DNA of 64,000 nucleotides, taken from assembly GCF_016925495.1 (NCBI RefSeq), contig NZ_CP070491.1, positions 1,612,001 through 1,676,000 of the forward strand. The letters are read 5' to 3'. Below, piece after piece: positions 43,221 to 52,384 of the stretch; the first letter of the stretch is position 1; each line of letters starts with the position of its first letter. The position numbers and the translations under genes are program-made. The DNA is from Methylococcus sp. EFPC2 (GTDB taxonomy: Bacteria; Pseudomonadota; Gammaproteobacteria; Methylococcales; Methylococcaceae). Under the pieces are notes generated by a model. That model did no database searches. It was given only the letters and a program-made list of their open reading frames with translations, and was not told where the DNA came from.

Positions 43221-44693
43221 ATGGCCACCCCTATCGTCATTGTCGATCAGTTGAAAGACTGGCAGCCCGAATTTCCCCAAGTCACTCTGGTTACGGCCAA
43301 GGACTATCTGTCCCAGCCCACCTATCTGAAAAGCCGGGATTACCGGGTCATCAACCTGTGCCGTAGCTACCGCTACCTTAGCAGCGGGTATTTCTGTTCC
43401 ATGCTGGCCGAACCGAGGCATCACAAGGTGATCCCTTCGGTCAAGACCCTTACCCATCTCAACAGCAAGCCGATCTACGCCTTGGATGTGGAAGATCTGG
43501 ACGAAGCCATACAGCGGAGTTTGAAGACCAGAAAATCGAATCCCGGCGAATCGCTGGAGTTGCATATCTTCTTCGGACGCTGCGTGGACCCGGCATTGCA
43601 GGATCTGGCGCGGCAGATATTCGACGTCTTTCGCTGCCCCTTGCTCAAGGTGGAATTCGGCTACGCGGGAAAATGGCACATCGAACGAGTCCGCCCGCTG
43701 CACCTGAACGGCTGGCTCACGCCGGAGGAGAAAGCCTTGTTCGCCACGGCCCTGCAAGATTACATCGGCAAGCCTTGGCGCAAGCCCCGCCCCCGCAGCC
43801 AGCTCCGCTACGACCTGGCCATTTTGCACAACCCCAGTGAGCTGCAGCCGCCTTCCAATGCGCAAGCGCTGAAGAAATTCATCCGTATCGGCAAGAAACT
43901 GGGGGTCGAGGTCGACTTGATCGAGAAAAAGGATTATGTGCGCCTGGCGGAATACGATGGTCTGTTTATCCGCGAGACCACCAAGGTCGATCATCACACC
44001 TACCGCTTCGCCAAAAAGGCCCAATCGGAAGGCATGGCGGTCATCGACGATCCGGACTCCATCCTGAAATGCTCGAATAAGATCTACCTGGCCGAACTGC
44101 TGGCCGCAAATCACATCCCGGCACCCCGCACCCGCATACTCTGCAAGGGCTCGGTCGAACCGCTGCCGGACGACATCGGTTTTCCCGTGGTCCTGAAAAT
44201 ACCGGACGGCGCGTTCTCGCGCGGCGTGGTCAAGGCCAACGACCCGGACGAATTCCGCCGTCATTGCGAAACCTTGTTCCGCGAGACTTATCTGATCCTG
44301 GCCCAGGAGTTCCTCTATACGCCCTTCGACTGGCGCATCGGCATACTCCACGGCCAGCCCTTGTACGCCTGCCAATACTTCATGTCCCGCAAACACTGGC
44401 AGGTGGTCAAGCGCTCGGACTCCGGCCGCACCGAGGAAGGCGGCTTCAAGACCTGGCCGATCGATGCGGTGCCCAAGCCGGTTTTGGATGCCGCCGTCGA
44501 CCTCGCCCGTCTCATCGGTGACAGTCTTTACGGAGTCGATATCAAACAGACCGAGCACGGTGTCTTTATCATCGAAATCAACGATAATCCCAATATCGAT
44601 GCCGGCATCGAAGATAATGTACTGGGCGACCGCCTTTACGAAGCCATCTTGTCGGAACTGGTCAGGCGGATGGAAGCGGCGCGGACTGCTTGA
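43221..44693 (+). CDS. RimK-like ATP-grasp ligase with RLAN N-terminal domain
   Basis: A 490-residue protein. Residues about 1-190 are the RLAN-type domain often fused to RimK-like enzymes (VIVDQLKDWQPEFPQVTLVT, INLCRSYRYLSSGYFCSMLA). Residues about 270-485 form an ATP-grasp core: FPVVLKIPDGAFSRGVVKAN, FLYTPFDWRIGILHGQPLYA and the metal-binding VFIIEINDNPNIDAGIED. Such enzymes join an amino acid or peptide to a carboxylate through an acyl phosphate; classical RimK adds Glu to ribosomal protein S6. The RLAN fusion is much longer than RimK (about 300), so S6 need not be the target. It is in one operon with the GNAT-C39 gene. Confidence 0.9.
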   Translation: MATPIVIVDQLKDWQPEFPQVTLVTAKDYLSQPTYLKSRDYRVINLCRSYRYLSSGYFCSMLAEPRHHKVIPSVKTLTHLNSKPIYALDVEDLDEAIQRSLKTRKSNPGESLELHIFFGRCVDPALQDLARQIFDVFRCPLLKVEFGYAGKWHIERVRPLHLNGWLTPEEKALFATALQDYIGKPWRKPRPRSQLRYDLAILHNPSELQPPSNAQALKKFIRIGKKLGVEVDLIEKKDYVRLAEYDGLFIRETTKVDHHTYRFAKKAQSEGMAVIDDPDSILKCSNKIYLAELLAANHIPAPRTRILCKGSVEPLPDDIGFPVVLKIPDGAFSRGVVKANDPDEFRRHCETLFRETYLILAQEFLYTPFDWRIGILHGQPLYACQYFMSRKHWQVVKRSDSGRTEEGGFKTWPIDAVPKPVLDAAVDLARLIGDSLYGVDIKQTEHGVFIIEINDNPNIDAGIEDNVLGDRLYEAILSELVRRMEAARTA

Positions 44694-44835
44694 CCGCACT
44701 CGGCTCGTTTGCCATACCCCGAGTACCCGACTTTGCGGCGCGTGATAATTGAATGAACACTAGAGGTTGACGGAATCAGTTTGGCTTCATAAAATGGGCG
44801 TCTGGTTTGGCGACGTAGCTAGAAGCTGGCTCAGC

Positions 44836-44912
44836 CGGGGTATAGCGCAGTCTGGTAGCGCGTCTGCTTTGGGAGCAGAATGTCGGGGGTTCGAATCCCT
44901 CTACCCCGACCA
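44836..44912 (+). tRNA. tRNA-Pro (anticodon TGG)
   Basis: Acceptor CGGGGTA/TACCCCG, anticodon loop TTTGGGA giving TGG, T-loop GGTTCGAATCC and encoded CCA. First of a four-tRNA array. Confidence 0.96.
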
Positions 44913-44916
44913 CGAA

Positions 44917-44993
44917 GCGCTTGTAGCTCAGCCGGATAGAGCATCGGCCTTCTAAGCCGAGGGTCGCAGGTTCGAGTCCTGCCAAGCGCGCCA
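44917..44993 (+). tRNA. tRNA-Arg (anticodon TCT)
   Basis: Acceptor GCGCTTG/CAAGCGC, anticodon loop CTTCTAA giving TCT, T-loop GGTTCGAGTCC and encoded CCA. Four bases after tRNA-Pro. Confidence 0.96.
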
Positions 44994-45009
44994 TAACCGA
45001 TTTATCACT

Positions 45010-45086
45010 GGTGACCGTAGTTCAGTTGGTAGAGCACCGGATTGTGATTCCGGTTGTCGTGGGTTCGAGCCCCATCGGTCACCCCA
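45010..45086 (+). tRNA. tRNA-His (anticodon GTG)
   Basis: Acceptor GTGACC/GGTCAC with the extra 5' G (position -1) opposite C73, the histidine identity feature. Anticodon loop TTGTGAT gives GTG. CCA is encoded. Confidence 0.95.
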
Positions 45087-45102
45087 CCTATTGATTTAGA
45101 TA

Positions 45103-45178
45103 GGGCCATTAGCTCAGTTGGTAGAGCAGCGGACTCTTAATCCGTTTGTCGTAGGTTCGACCCCTACATGGCCCACCA
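45103..45178 (+). tRNA. tRNA-Lys (anticodon CTT)
   Basis: Acceptor GGGCCAT/ATGGCCC, anticodon loop CTCTTAA giving CTT, T-loop GGTTCGACCCC and encoded CCA. Last tRNA of the array. Confidence 0.95.
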
Positions 45179-45186
45179 AATATCCG

Positions 45187-45216
45187 AAGGGTTAGACACA
45201 GCGTCTAGCCCTTTTT
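45187..45216 (+). terminator. Rho-independent terminator of the tRNA array
   Basis: Stem AAGGGTTAGAC/GTCTAGCCCTT with loop ACAGC, then TTT. It starts nine bases after tRNA-Lys. Confidence 0.8.
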
Positions 45217-45260
45217 AATTTCAGCCGGGTCGTAAACGGAATCAGGGAGCCTGAGGCAGC

Positions 45261-45289
45261 CATTTTCACTCTGTTCCTGAGTTTATAAT
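45261..45289 (+). promoter_or_regulatory. Probable promoter of the EF-G gene
   Basis: TATAAT at 45284-45289, about 50 bases before the ATG and after the tRNA terminator, so the EF-G gene has its own start site. The -35 region (CATTTT) is weak. Confidence 0.5.
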
Positions 45290-45338
45290 GGTGCCTTTGG
45301 ATTACTGAACGGCTTTTTTCCACGCTAAGAGTACAAAC

Positions 45339-47423
45339 ATGACTGATCTATCGCTCTACAGAAACATTGGTATCTTCGCTCACGTGGATGCCGGCAAGAC
45401 GACGACGACCGAGCGCATACTGAAGCTCACCGGCAAGATCCACAAGATCGGTGAAGTACACGACGGTGCGGCTACCACAGACTTCATGGAACAAGAGCAA
45501 GAGCGCGGCATCACCATTCAGTCGGCTGCGACCACCTGTTTCTGGAAAGACCATCGCTTCAACATCATCGACACGCCCGGCCACGTCGACTTCACCATCG
45601 AGGTTTATCGCTCGCTGAAGGTGCTGGACGGCGGTATCGGCGTGTTCTGTGGTTCTGGTGGTGTGGAGCCTCAGTCCGAAACCAACTGGCGCTATGCCAA
45701 CGACTCGGAAGTGGCCCGCGTCATCTACGTCAACAAGCTGGATCGCACCGGCGCCGATTTCTTCCGCGTGGTGAAGCAGGTCAAGGAAGTGCTGGGTGCT
45801 TACCCGTTGGTCATGACCCTGCCCATCGGCCGCGAAGACGAGTTTGTCGGCGTCATCGACTTGCTGACTCGCAAAGCCTGGGTATGGGACAACTCCGGTG
45901 ATCCAATGAACTACGAGATCAAGGATGTTCCTGCCGAATTGGCCGACGAGGTCGAAAAATGGCGTGCCGACCTGGTTGAAAAAGTCGTCGAGCAAGACGA
46001 CGACGTCATGGAAAAATATCTCGAAGGCGAAGAGCCCGATGTCGATACGATCAAGCGCCTGGTCCGCAAGGGCACCATTAAGCTGGACTTCTTCCCGACC
46101 TTTTGCGGTTCGTCCTTCAAGAACAAGGGCGTTCAGTTGGTATTGGACGCAGTCATCGACTACCTGCCCAACCCGACCGAAGTCAAGCCGCAGCCAGAAG
46201 TCGACCTCGAAGGTAACGAGACCGGCAACTTCGCCATCGTTGATCCCGATCGTCCGCTGCGCGCTCTGGCGTTCAAGATCATGGACGACCGCTACGGCGC
46301 GTTGACCTTTCTGCGTTTGTACTCCGGCAAGCTGGAAAAGGGCACCACGGTACTCAACACCGCGACCGGCAAGACCGAGCGTATCGGCCGTATCGTGGAG
46401 ATGCACGCGAACGCTCGCAACGAGTTGGACTCCGCCCAGGCCGGCGATATCGTCGCGGTACTCGGCATGAAGAACGTACAAACCGGCCACACCCTGTGTG
46501 ACCCGGACAAGCCGGCCACTCTGGAACCGATGGTATTCCCCGACCCCGTCATCTCCATCGCCGTTGCCCCCAAGGACAAGGGCTCTAACGAGAAGATGGG
46601 CGTCGCGCTGGGCAAGATGGTCCAGGAAGATCCTTCTTTCCATGTCGAGACCGACCAGGAAAGCGGCGAAACCATCCTCAAGGGCATGGGCGAATTGCAC
46701 CTCGACATCAAGGTCGACATCCTAAAGCGCACCCATGGCGTGGAGGTAAGTGTGGGCAAGCCTCAGGTAGCTTACCGCGAAAGCATTACCAAGAGTGTCG
46801 AGGACGACTACGTTCACAAGAAGCAAACCGGCGGTTCTGGTCAATACGCCAAGATCAACTACACCATCGAGCCGGGCGAACCCGGCACGGGTTTCGTGTT
46901 CGAATCGAAGGTGACCGGTGGCAATGTTCCGCGTGAATACTGGCCGGCGGTGGAAAAAGGCTTTAAGGGCATGCTGGACAAGGGCGTTCTGGCCGGCTAT
47001 CCCTGCGTAGACTTTAAGGTCTCCCTGACCGATGGCGGTTTCCATGCCGTCGACTCATCCGCGATCGCTTTTGAAATCGCGGCTCAGGCTGCCTTCCGTC
47101 AGTCCATCCCGAAAGCCGGGCCACAGTTGCTTGAACCCATCATGAAGGTCGACGTTTTCACGCCGGACGCCAACGTGGGCGACGTGATCGGCGACTTGAA
47201 CCGCCGCCGCGGCATGATCAAGTCGCAGGACGCCGGCATCACGGGCGTACGCGTCAAGGCTGAAGTGCCGCTGAGCGAAATGTTCGGCTACATCGGCGAT
47301 CTGCGCACCATGACCTCCGGTCGCGGCCAGTTCTCCATGGAGTTCTCGCACTACCTGCCGTGTCCGAAGAACGTATCGGACGAGGTGATCAAGGAAGCCG
47401 CCGAGCGTAAGGCCAAGAAATAA
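45339..47423 (+). CDS. fusA: Elongation factor G (free-standing copy)
   Basis: A 694-residue translational GTPase that drives ribosomal translocation and recycling. G1 [14 protein letters not shown], switch [18 protein letters not shown] and the NKLD (G4) motif are all present. The later EF-G domains follow ([55 protein letters not shown]). It is not within a str (rpsL-rpsG-fusA-tuf) operon: tRNAs precede it and an L,D-transpeptidase follows convergently. The G-domain wording ([20 protein letters not shown]) resembles the second EF-G (EF-G2/FusB-like) of many proteobacteria more than the canonical one. I therefore suspect a second copy exists elsewhere. Confidence 0.93.
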   Translation: MTDLSLYRNIGIFAHVDAGKTTTTERILKLTGKIHKIGEVHDGAATTDFMEQEQERGITIQSAATTCFWKDHRFNIIDTPGHVDFTIEVYRSLKVLDGGIGVFCGSGGVEPQSETNWRYANDSEVARVIYVNKLDRTGADFFRVVKQVKEVLGAYPLVMTLPIGREDEFVGVIDLLTRKAWVWDNSGDPMNYEIKDVPAELADEVEKWRADLVEKVVEQDDDVMEKYLEGEEPDVDTIKRLVRKGTIKLDFFPTFCGSSFKNKGVQLVLDAVIDYLPNPTEVKPQPEVDLEGNETGNFAIVDPDRPLRALAFKIMDDRYGALTFLRLYSGKLEKGTTVLNTATGKTERIGRIVEMHANARNELDSAQAGDIVAVLGMKNVQTGHTLCDPDKPATLEPMVFPDPVISIAVAPKDKGSNEKMGVALGKMVQEDPSFHVETDQESGETILKGMGELHLDIKVDILKRTHGVEVSVGKPQVAYRESITKSVEDDYVHKKQTGGSGQYAKINYTIEPGEPGTGFVFESKVTGGNVPREYWPAVEKGFKGMLDKGVLAGYPCVDFKVSLTDGGFHAVDSSAIAFEIAAQAAFRQSIPKAGPQLLEPIMKVDVFTPDANVGDVIGDLNRRRGMIKSQDAGITGVRVKAEVPLSEMFGYIGDLRTMTSGRGQFSMEFSHYLPCPKNVSDEVIKEAAERKAKK

Positions 47424-47451
47424 GGCCGTCCGCCCATAGGGTGGCGAAATG

Positions 47452-47486
47452 AAGCCGGCCGGTGTCGAACCGGCCGGCTTTTTTCA
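47452..47486 (+). terminator. Rho-independent terminator after EF-G
   Basis: A perfect 12-bp stem AAGCCGGCCGGT/ACCGGCCGGCTT with loop GTCGA, then TTTTTT. Confidence 0.92.
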
Positions 47487-47508
47487 TTCATCACACCGCA
47501 GACGACAT

Positions 47509-47550
47509 AAAAAAAGGCGCAAGCAGCGGCAAGCTGTTTGCGCCTTTTTT
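47509..47550 (-). terminator. Bidirectional-looking terminator of the L,D-transpeptidase gene
   Basis: Stem AGGCGCAA(G)CAG paired with (CTG)TTTGCGCCT, with A-run on the left and T-run on the right. It lies 15 bases beyond the transpeptidase stop, so it ends that minus-strand transcript and backs up the EF-G terminator. Confidence 0.85.
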
Positions 47551-47564
47551 CTTATGAGGCAGTC

Positions 47565-48665
47565 CTAAAAAATATCGCCCAAGGATTTCAGCAACGGTCC
47601 CTGCGGCACGGGTTGCGGCTTGGACGGTTGTCCGGGCTGATCGTCCTCTGTCGTATGAACCGGCGTGATCGGCCCGGCCGGCTCCCCCGGAGGGACGGGA
47701 ATCGCGACACCGGAGGTGGAAGAGATGAGTACGGGTATTCCGCTCGGCTTTTCGATCGCCTGGCGCAAGGCGACACCATCCAGGGCAAACGGGCGTTGCG
47801 CGGTCTTTTTCTCGATCAGACCCAGCGCCGTGGACAGCAGTTCGTGGTAGCTGACGCTATCCTCATCCAGCGGTTGGCTGACCTCGATGTAAAGCCGATC
47901 CCCCAGCCACCCCAGCTTGACGGGTTGGTTCACCAGTTGCACCGGTGTGCCTACGTTGACCAGGGGAAACAGCTTGGCCACATCCTCCGGATACATGCGG
48001 ATGCAGCCGTGGGTCACACGCATCCCGATGCCAAATGCCTTGTTCACGTCGGTACCGTGGATCAGATAACCCGGCACCCCCAGTTTCATGGCGAACTGCC
48101 CCAAGGGGTTGTTCGGCCCGGCCGGCACGACGTCGGGGAGAAAATCTCCGTCCTTGGCGTGCTCCCGCTTGATCGACTCCGGCGGGCGCCAGACCGGATC
48201 CTTGACCTTCTGGATGACCTTGGTGGCACCCAAAGGCGTACGCCAATCCATACGGCCGATACTGATGGGATAGGTAATAACTTGCGCCGGCTCGTTCTTC
48301 GCTCCCCCGGTGTAGTAATAAAGCCTCATTTCCGGAATGTTGACCACGATGCCTTTGCGTGGCGCCTCCGGCAGGATGAACCAGCGCGGCAGCAGCACCT
48401 TGGCTCCGGCGCCGGGCAGCCAGCGGTCCACCTTAGGGTTGGCCATGACGATCTCGTCCTGGCCGACGCTGAACTCGCGGGCGATGTCGATCAGGGTGTC
48501 TTCGTGCCTGGCCGGCGTGTATTTCAATTCACCGATCAGGTCGGAGCCGGGGACCGGCGGGGAAAACACGGCGGCCTGGGCGGACAAAGAAGAGCAAGCC
48601 AGGGCCATGCCGGCGCAGAGTCGGCGTATGCTCGATGAAATAGTGGTTTGGGCGTGGCTGGACAT
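47565..48665 (-). CDS. L,D-transpeptidase (YkuD/ErfK family)
   Basis: A 366-residue exported protein. A signal peptide (about 1-32, ending SLSAQAA) is followed by a LysM-like segment (TLIDIAREFSVGQDEIVMAN) and a YkuD catalytic domain (about 95-230). The active-site motif IHGTDVNKAFGIGMRVTHGC, IRMYPEDVAKLF supplies the catalytic Cys. The C-terminus is Pro-rich. It probably forms 3-3 peptidoglycan cross-links or anchors a lipoprotein to the wall, as the ErfK/YbiS group does. It is followed by its own strong terminator. Confidence 0.92.
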   Translation of the reverse strand: MSSHAQTTISSSIRRLCAGMALACSSLSAQAAVFSPPVPGSDLIGELKYTPARHEDTLIDIAREFSVGQDEIVMANPKVDRWLPGAGAKVLLPRWFILPEAPRKGIVVNIPEMRLYYYTGGAKNEPAQVITYPISIGRMDWRTPLGATKVIQKVKDPVWRPPESIKREHAKDGDFLPDVVPAGPNNPLGQFAMKLGVPGYLIHGTDVNKAFGIGMRVTHGCIRMYPEDVAKLFPLVNVGTPVQLVNQPVKLGWLGDRLYIEVSQPLDEDSVSYHELLSTALGLIEKKTAQRPFALDGVALRQAIEKPSGIPVLISSTSGVAIPVPPGEPAGPITPVHTTEDDQPGQPSKPQPVPQGPLLKSLGDIF

Positions 48666-48680
48666 GATCTAGGTTTCGCT

Positions 48681-49595
48681 TCACTTGGTGGAGGTATTCT
48701 CGCCGCCGAACAGTTCGAATAAGCGCGGCAGGAAGGCGGCCAGTTCGGCCGACATGATGGAGAAATCCGCATCGAAACGCTGAATGTCGTCGTCGGCCTC
48801 CACATCGGCAGCCTGTTCCTGCACCAGGTCGAGGAAACGCAGGCGCTTGACGCCGAGTGTGTCGTCCAGCACGAAGCTTATGCGTTCGTTCCAGCTCAAG
48901 GCGAGCTTGCTCACTTCCTTGCCCGCTTCCAGGTGGTTTTGTATTTCCGGCGCCGTCAGATCATGGCGTTTGCAGCGCACGATACCGCCCTCCTCCTCGG
49001 TCGAGCGCAACTCGCACTCGCTCTCTATCGTGATGTCCGGCGGGCTGGCGTCTTCGGCCAGCCAGCGCGTCATGACGGCCGCAGGCCGCTCGTTGACAGT
49101 CGGCAGGGTCACGGGTAACGACTCCAGAGTGCGCCTGAGCCAGGAGGCCAGTTCCTCGGTTTTCTTGGCGCTCGCAGAGTCCACGATCAGCCAGCCGTTT
49201 TTCGCGTCGATGTAGGCGTATTGCCGGCGGGTAAAGCTGAATGCGCGCGGCAGCAAATCGTGAATGATTTCATCCCGCAGCGCGTCACGGTCCTTCTTCC
49301 GTAGCGCCGATCCTTTCTGATCTTCGATTTCGGCGACTTTCTCCGCCAGAATTTCGTTGATCACCTGGGCCGGGAGTATCTTTTCTTCCTTTAGCGCGCA
49401 AATCATGTAGCAGCCGTTGGCTACGTGGACCAGCGGCGCATCGTCTTTGCCGACGGGCGCCACCCAGCCATAACTCATGGGTTCGAGGCTGCCGCAGGGG
49501 CGAAAGCGGCCCGTATCCAGACGTTGTTCAAGCTCTTCCGGAGCGGCCGTGAAAGGCTCGGTGAAACGCAACAAAGCGAGATTTTTGAACCACAT
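48681..49595 (-). CDS. rdgC: Recombination-associated protein RdgC
   Basis: A 304-residue RdgC. The start at 49595 (MWFKNLALLRFTEPF) fits the family; the open frame upstream overlaps dhaL and is not used. Family blocks include FRPCGSLEPMSYGWVAP, ALKEEKILPAQVINE, LPRAFSFTRRQYAYIDAKNG and KRHDLTAPEIQNHLEAGKEV. RdgC is a ring-shaped dimer that binds DNA and limits RecA filament activity. The length is normal (about 300). It is 15 bases upstream of the L,D-transpeptidase start, so they may share a transcript. Confidence 0.95.
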   Translation of the reverse strand: MWFKNLALLRFTEPFTAAPEELEQRLDTGRFRPCGSLEPMSYGWVAPVGKDDAPLVHVANGCYMICALKEEKILPAQVINEILAEKVAEIEDQKGSALRKKDRDALRDEIIHDLLPRAFSFTRRQYAYIDAKNGWLIVDSASAKKTEELASWLRRTLESLPVTLPTVNERPAAVMTRWLAEDASPPDITIESECELRSTEEEGGIVRCKRHDLTAPEIQNHLEAGKEVSKLALSWNERISFVLDDTLGVKRLRFLDLVQEQAADVEADDDIQRFDADFSIMSAELAAFLPRLFELFGGENTSTK

Positions 49596-49699
49596 AGCGT
49601 TCCTTGGTAAAAAGCCGGTAATTATCCGTTTTGACACGACTCGCTGCAACGTCGCTGCCACTTCCGGGTATCGTATGCCTGCCCGAAAACCCCGGCGCT

Positions 49700-50311
49700 T
49701 TACGCCGTAGGCGTATGCGTCACCTGGATTATGGCGGAAATCATGAGTTGCGCCGTGCGTGCTCCGGCGTCGACATGGCCGCGGGCGCGCTCGCCGAGAA
49801 ATGAGGCACGGCCCTTGCCCGGCAACATGTCGCGGGTGGATTCGGCGGCCGCTTCGGCGATCTTCGTGATCTCCGCCGGGCCGCGATGCTCCCGCAAGGC
49901 CTGCGCTACCGGCACCAACACGTCGAGCAGGGTCTTTTCGCCCACATCCGACTTGCCCCTCAGCTTCATCGCCTCCACGCCCTGAGAAAACGCCGTTCCC
50001 AGATAAGACGCATCGAATTGCGGACAAGCTTGTTTGGCCATGGCCAGAAACAAGGTTGCATAGAGGGAGCCTGAGGCGCCTCCCACGGCGCTCATCACCG
50101 TCATGCCGATCGCGCGCCAGGCGGACGGCCAGTCCATCTCGGCGTAGTCCGCGTTGCGCTGGGCCAGGGCGGCGAGTCCTCGTTGCAGATTGATCAGATG
50201 GTCGCCATCGCCGATGGCACTGTCCAGAGCGGTCACTTCCTCGGCCCGCGCATCGAGCGCGGCCCCAACGGCGGCGATAAATTCCGGTATGCAAGCTGGC
50301 GTAGTGGTCAT
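49700..50311 (-). CDS. dhaL: DhaL-type dihydroxyacetone kinase subunit (ADP/ATP-binding)
   Basis: A 203-residue all-helical DhaL domain. The Mg-nucleotide Asp cluster is in DSAIGDGDHLINLQRG, and the conserved Gly/Ser block in SAVGGASGSLYATLF. The family usually has DGDHGTNM, so LINL is a variation. In PTS-linked systems DhaL works with DhaK (substrate subunit) and DhaM; in ATP-dependent kinases DhaK and DhaL are fused. No dhaK lies next to it here. Whether it phosphorylates dihydroxyacetone or another partner's substrate is therefore open. Confidence 0.88.
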   Translation of the reverse strand: MTTTPACIPEFIAAVGAALDARAEEVTALDSAIGDGDHLINLQRGLAALAQRNADYAEMDWPSAWRAIGMTVMSAVGGASGSLYATLFLAMAKQACPQFDASYLGTAFSQGVEAMKLRGKSDVGEKTLLDVLVPVAQALREHRGPAEITKIAEAAAESTRDMLPGKGRASFLGERARGHVDAGARTAQLMISAIIQVTHTPTA

Positions 50312-50387
50312 CGAAACTTATCCGGGTCGTCTAGGGTAGATAGTCTCAAGCCGCCGAAAAGAAACCGAAATTGGCGGTGAGTCCCGC

Positions 50388-51920
50388 TCATTTTTCTTTC
50401 TTGCGTTCGGCTTCTTCTTCCATGAATTGTTTGAGACGCTCGTCTATCACCGCATTGATGTAGAAACTGTCGCCGGCGAAGTTCCGGGCGATGCGAAGTT
50501 GCAGTATGGCCGCCCGCGTCTGCCCGCTCGCGTAGTAATGTTCGGCGAGATAGCGATGCGATTCCGCTTCCTGTCCCAGTGCGCCGTAAGCCTGCGCCAG
50601 CAGTTCGTAAATCTCCGCGGTCGGCGTTTCATGCTGGGCATAATCCTGCAGCAGCGCACGGGCCTCCTTCGCGCGGTTCGTGGCCAGCAGGGCCTTGATG
50701 TAATTCAGCGTGACCGCCTGGTTGCCCGGAAAGCGCTGCAAGGCCGTTTCGTAGAGTCGAAACGCGGCGTTGTAGTTCTTCAGTTCGTATTCGGCGCGTG
50801 CCAATGCGTTAATGAAGTTGGGTAACTCGACATGCCGCGATGCGAGTTGTTGGAGTATTTGTTTACCTTGGCCGAACTGGCCGTCGGCCACCAAGGCCAG
50901 GGCCAGTCCGTATTGGGCCACCTCTTGCTGCTGCGCCGTTCCCTGACCGCTCACCGCCTTGAAATAATCGAGCGCCTCTCTTGGTGAGCGGGCGACCTGC
51001 ACGCGCAATTTGGCGCGTATCAGCTGAAACTGAAAAGAGTCGGGGTACTGCCGGTAAGGGAATTTCTCCGCACGGCTGCGGGTGTCGGAAATACGGGAAA
51101 CGGTGACGGGATGGGTCAATAGAAATTCAGGCAGGTTACGGCCGGCATAGCGGGTGGATTGCTGCAGACGCTCGAAAAATATCGGCATGGCGCGCGGGTC
51201 GAATGTCGACCGCGACAGGGTCTGCATCCCCACCCGGTCGGCTTCTGCCTCGTTGTCGCGGGTGAAGTTGATCTGAAACTGGGTATTGGCAGCCTGCGTC
51301 GCCAGAATCGCCGCTTGACCGACCTGTCCGGACCCGGTCGCCGCACCCAGGGCGATGGCGGCCAGCATGGCTGCGGCGGTCGGCAGGGACAAACGGCTGG
51401 CCGCCTGATAAGCCTGATACAGGTGACGTTGGGTGACATGCGCAATTTCGTGCGCCATCACGGACGCCAGCTCGCTTTCGGATTCCGAGGCGATGATGAG
51501 CCCGGAATTCACTCCGATATAACCGCCGGGACCGGCGAAAGCGTTGATGCTGGCATCGCTGACGACAAAAAAATGGAAGGTTTGCGAAGGATTGTCGCTG
51601 TTTCCCGCCAGTTTTTGCCCGATGGTCTGGATGTAGTCGCCGATTTCCGGATCCTGATTGACCTCGACCTCGTTATGCAGGCTACGGAAGAAGGCTTCAC
51701 CCAACTGCTTCTCCTGCAGGGGAGTGAATAAGGTGCCGGTGGAATCGCCTATTTCTGGCAGATTGATCGTTTTCTGGCCCTGCTTCAGCGGGTCGCTTTC
51801 CAAAAACGGCGTGTCGCCAACCCCTCCCGTCGAGCCCTCCGCCGCAATTATTGGATATGGCAGTGCCAATTGGACGACGGTCAGCAATAAAGCCAGGGAT
51901 CGCTGGTAGGTACTCATCAA
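50388..51920 (-). CDS. bepA: Periplasmic M48 metalloprotease with TPRs, BepA-like
   Basis: A 510-residue secreted protease with a signal peptide (about 1-27). The M48 domain carries the zinc motif in MAHEIAHVTQRHLYQAYQA and the third ligand Glu in NEAEADRVGMQTLS. Four or more TPRs follow (about 310-500). This is the architecture of BepA/YfgC, which degrades or assists stalled outer-membrane proteins such as LptD at the BAM complex. The length fits (about 490). A standalone gene divergent from tusDCBE. Confidence 0.9.
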   Translation of the reverse strand: MMSTYQRSLALLLTVVQLALPYPIIAAEGSTGGVGDTPFLESDPLKQGQKTINLPEIGDSTGTLFTPLQEKQLGEAFFRSLHNEVEVNQDPEIGDYIQTIGQKLAGNSDNPSQTFHFFVVSDASINAFAGPGGYIGVNSGLIIASESESELASVMAHEIAHVTQRHLYQAYQAASRLSLPTAAAMLAAIALGAATGSGQVGQAAILATQAANTQFQINFTRDNEAEADRVGMQTLSRSTFDPRAMPIFFERLQQSTRYAGRNLPEFLLTHPVTVSRISDTRSRAEKFPYRQYPDSFQFQLIRAKLRVQVARSPREALDYFKAVSGQGTAQQQEVAQYGLALALVADGQFGQGKQILQQLASRHVELPNFINALARAEYELKNYNAAFRLYETALQRFPGNQAVTLNYIKALLATNRAKEARALLQDYAQHETPTAEIYELLAQAYGALGQEAESHRYLAEHYYASGQTRAAILQLRIARNFAGDSFYINAVIDERLKQFMEEEAERKKEK

Positions 51921-52012
51921 AAGCCGGGGGGAGCGTTGAGGATAAGAATTGAGATATGCGACATAATAGCGTGCGCCGAATTTTGAGGTCAGAGCACGCT
52001 CAAAGGTTCCCC

Positions 52013-52384
52013 ATGAAATACGCCATACAGGTCAACTATGCGCCATGGCAATCCCAGGGCCTGGAAACTGCCTACCAGTTTATCAAAGCCGCCTTGGCGA
52101 GAGGTCATCATATCGTCCGGATTTTCTTCTACCATGACGGCGTACTCAATGCCGGCCTTTGGCAACCCGCCGAGATCCGCCAACGCTGGACCACGCTACA
52201 CCGGGATCATGGCATCGACATGGTGCTGTGCATTTCTGCTGCGCAGCGGCGCGGCCTGGTAAACCCCGAAGTCGATATGGAAGCCGCATCCGCTTGCGGG
52301 ATGGTGGAAGGATTCCGGGTGGCCGGTCTCGCCCTCTGGGTCGATGCTTGCTTGCAGTCCGACCGCGTCATGGTGTTCGGATGA
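52013..52384 (+). CDS. tusD: Sulfurtransferase TusD/DsrE
   Basis: A 123-residue DsrE/F-fold protein starting at ATG 52013. It has IQVNYAPWQSQGLETAYQFI, then FFYHDGVLNAG, and the active Cys region MVLCISAAQRRGLVNPE (Cys in L-C-I-S-A-A). In the TusBCD hexamer this Cys accepts sulphur from TusA and hands it to TusE for 2-thiouridine of tRNA. Its TGA overlaps the tusC ATG (ATGA). Confidence 0.93.
   Translation: MKYAIQVNYAPWQSQGLETAYQFIKAALARGHHIVRIFFYHDGVLNAGLWQPAEIRQRWTTLHRDHGIDMVLCISAAQRRGLVNPEVDMEAASACGMVEGFRVAGLALWVDACLQSDRVMVFG

Noticed and set aside
45348-46700. 450-aa minus-strand ORF
   Set aside because: It lies wholly opposite the EF-G gene and its sequence is a mirror of EF-G codon bias.
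49596-50294. Upstream extension of the rdgC frame to 50294
   Set aside because: The extra 230 residues overlap dhaL in another frame, are Arg/Gly-rich and unlike RdgC. The start at 49595 gives the standard RdgC length.
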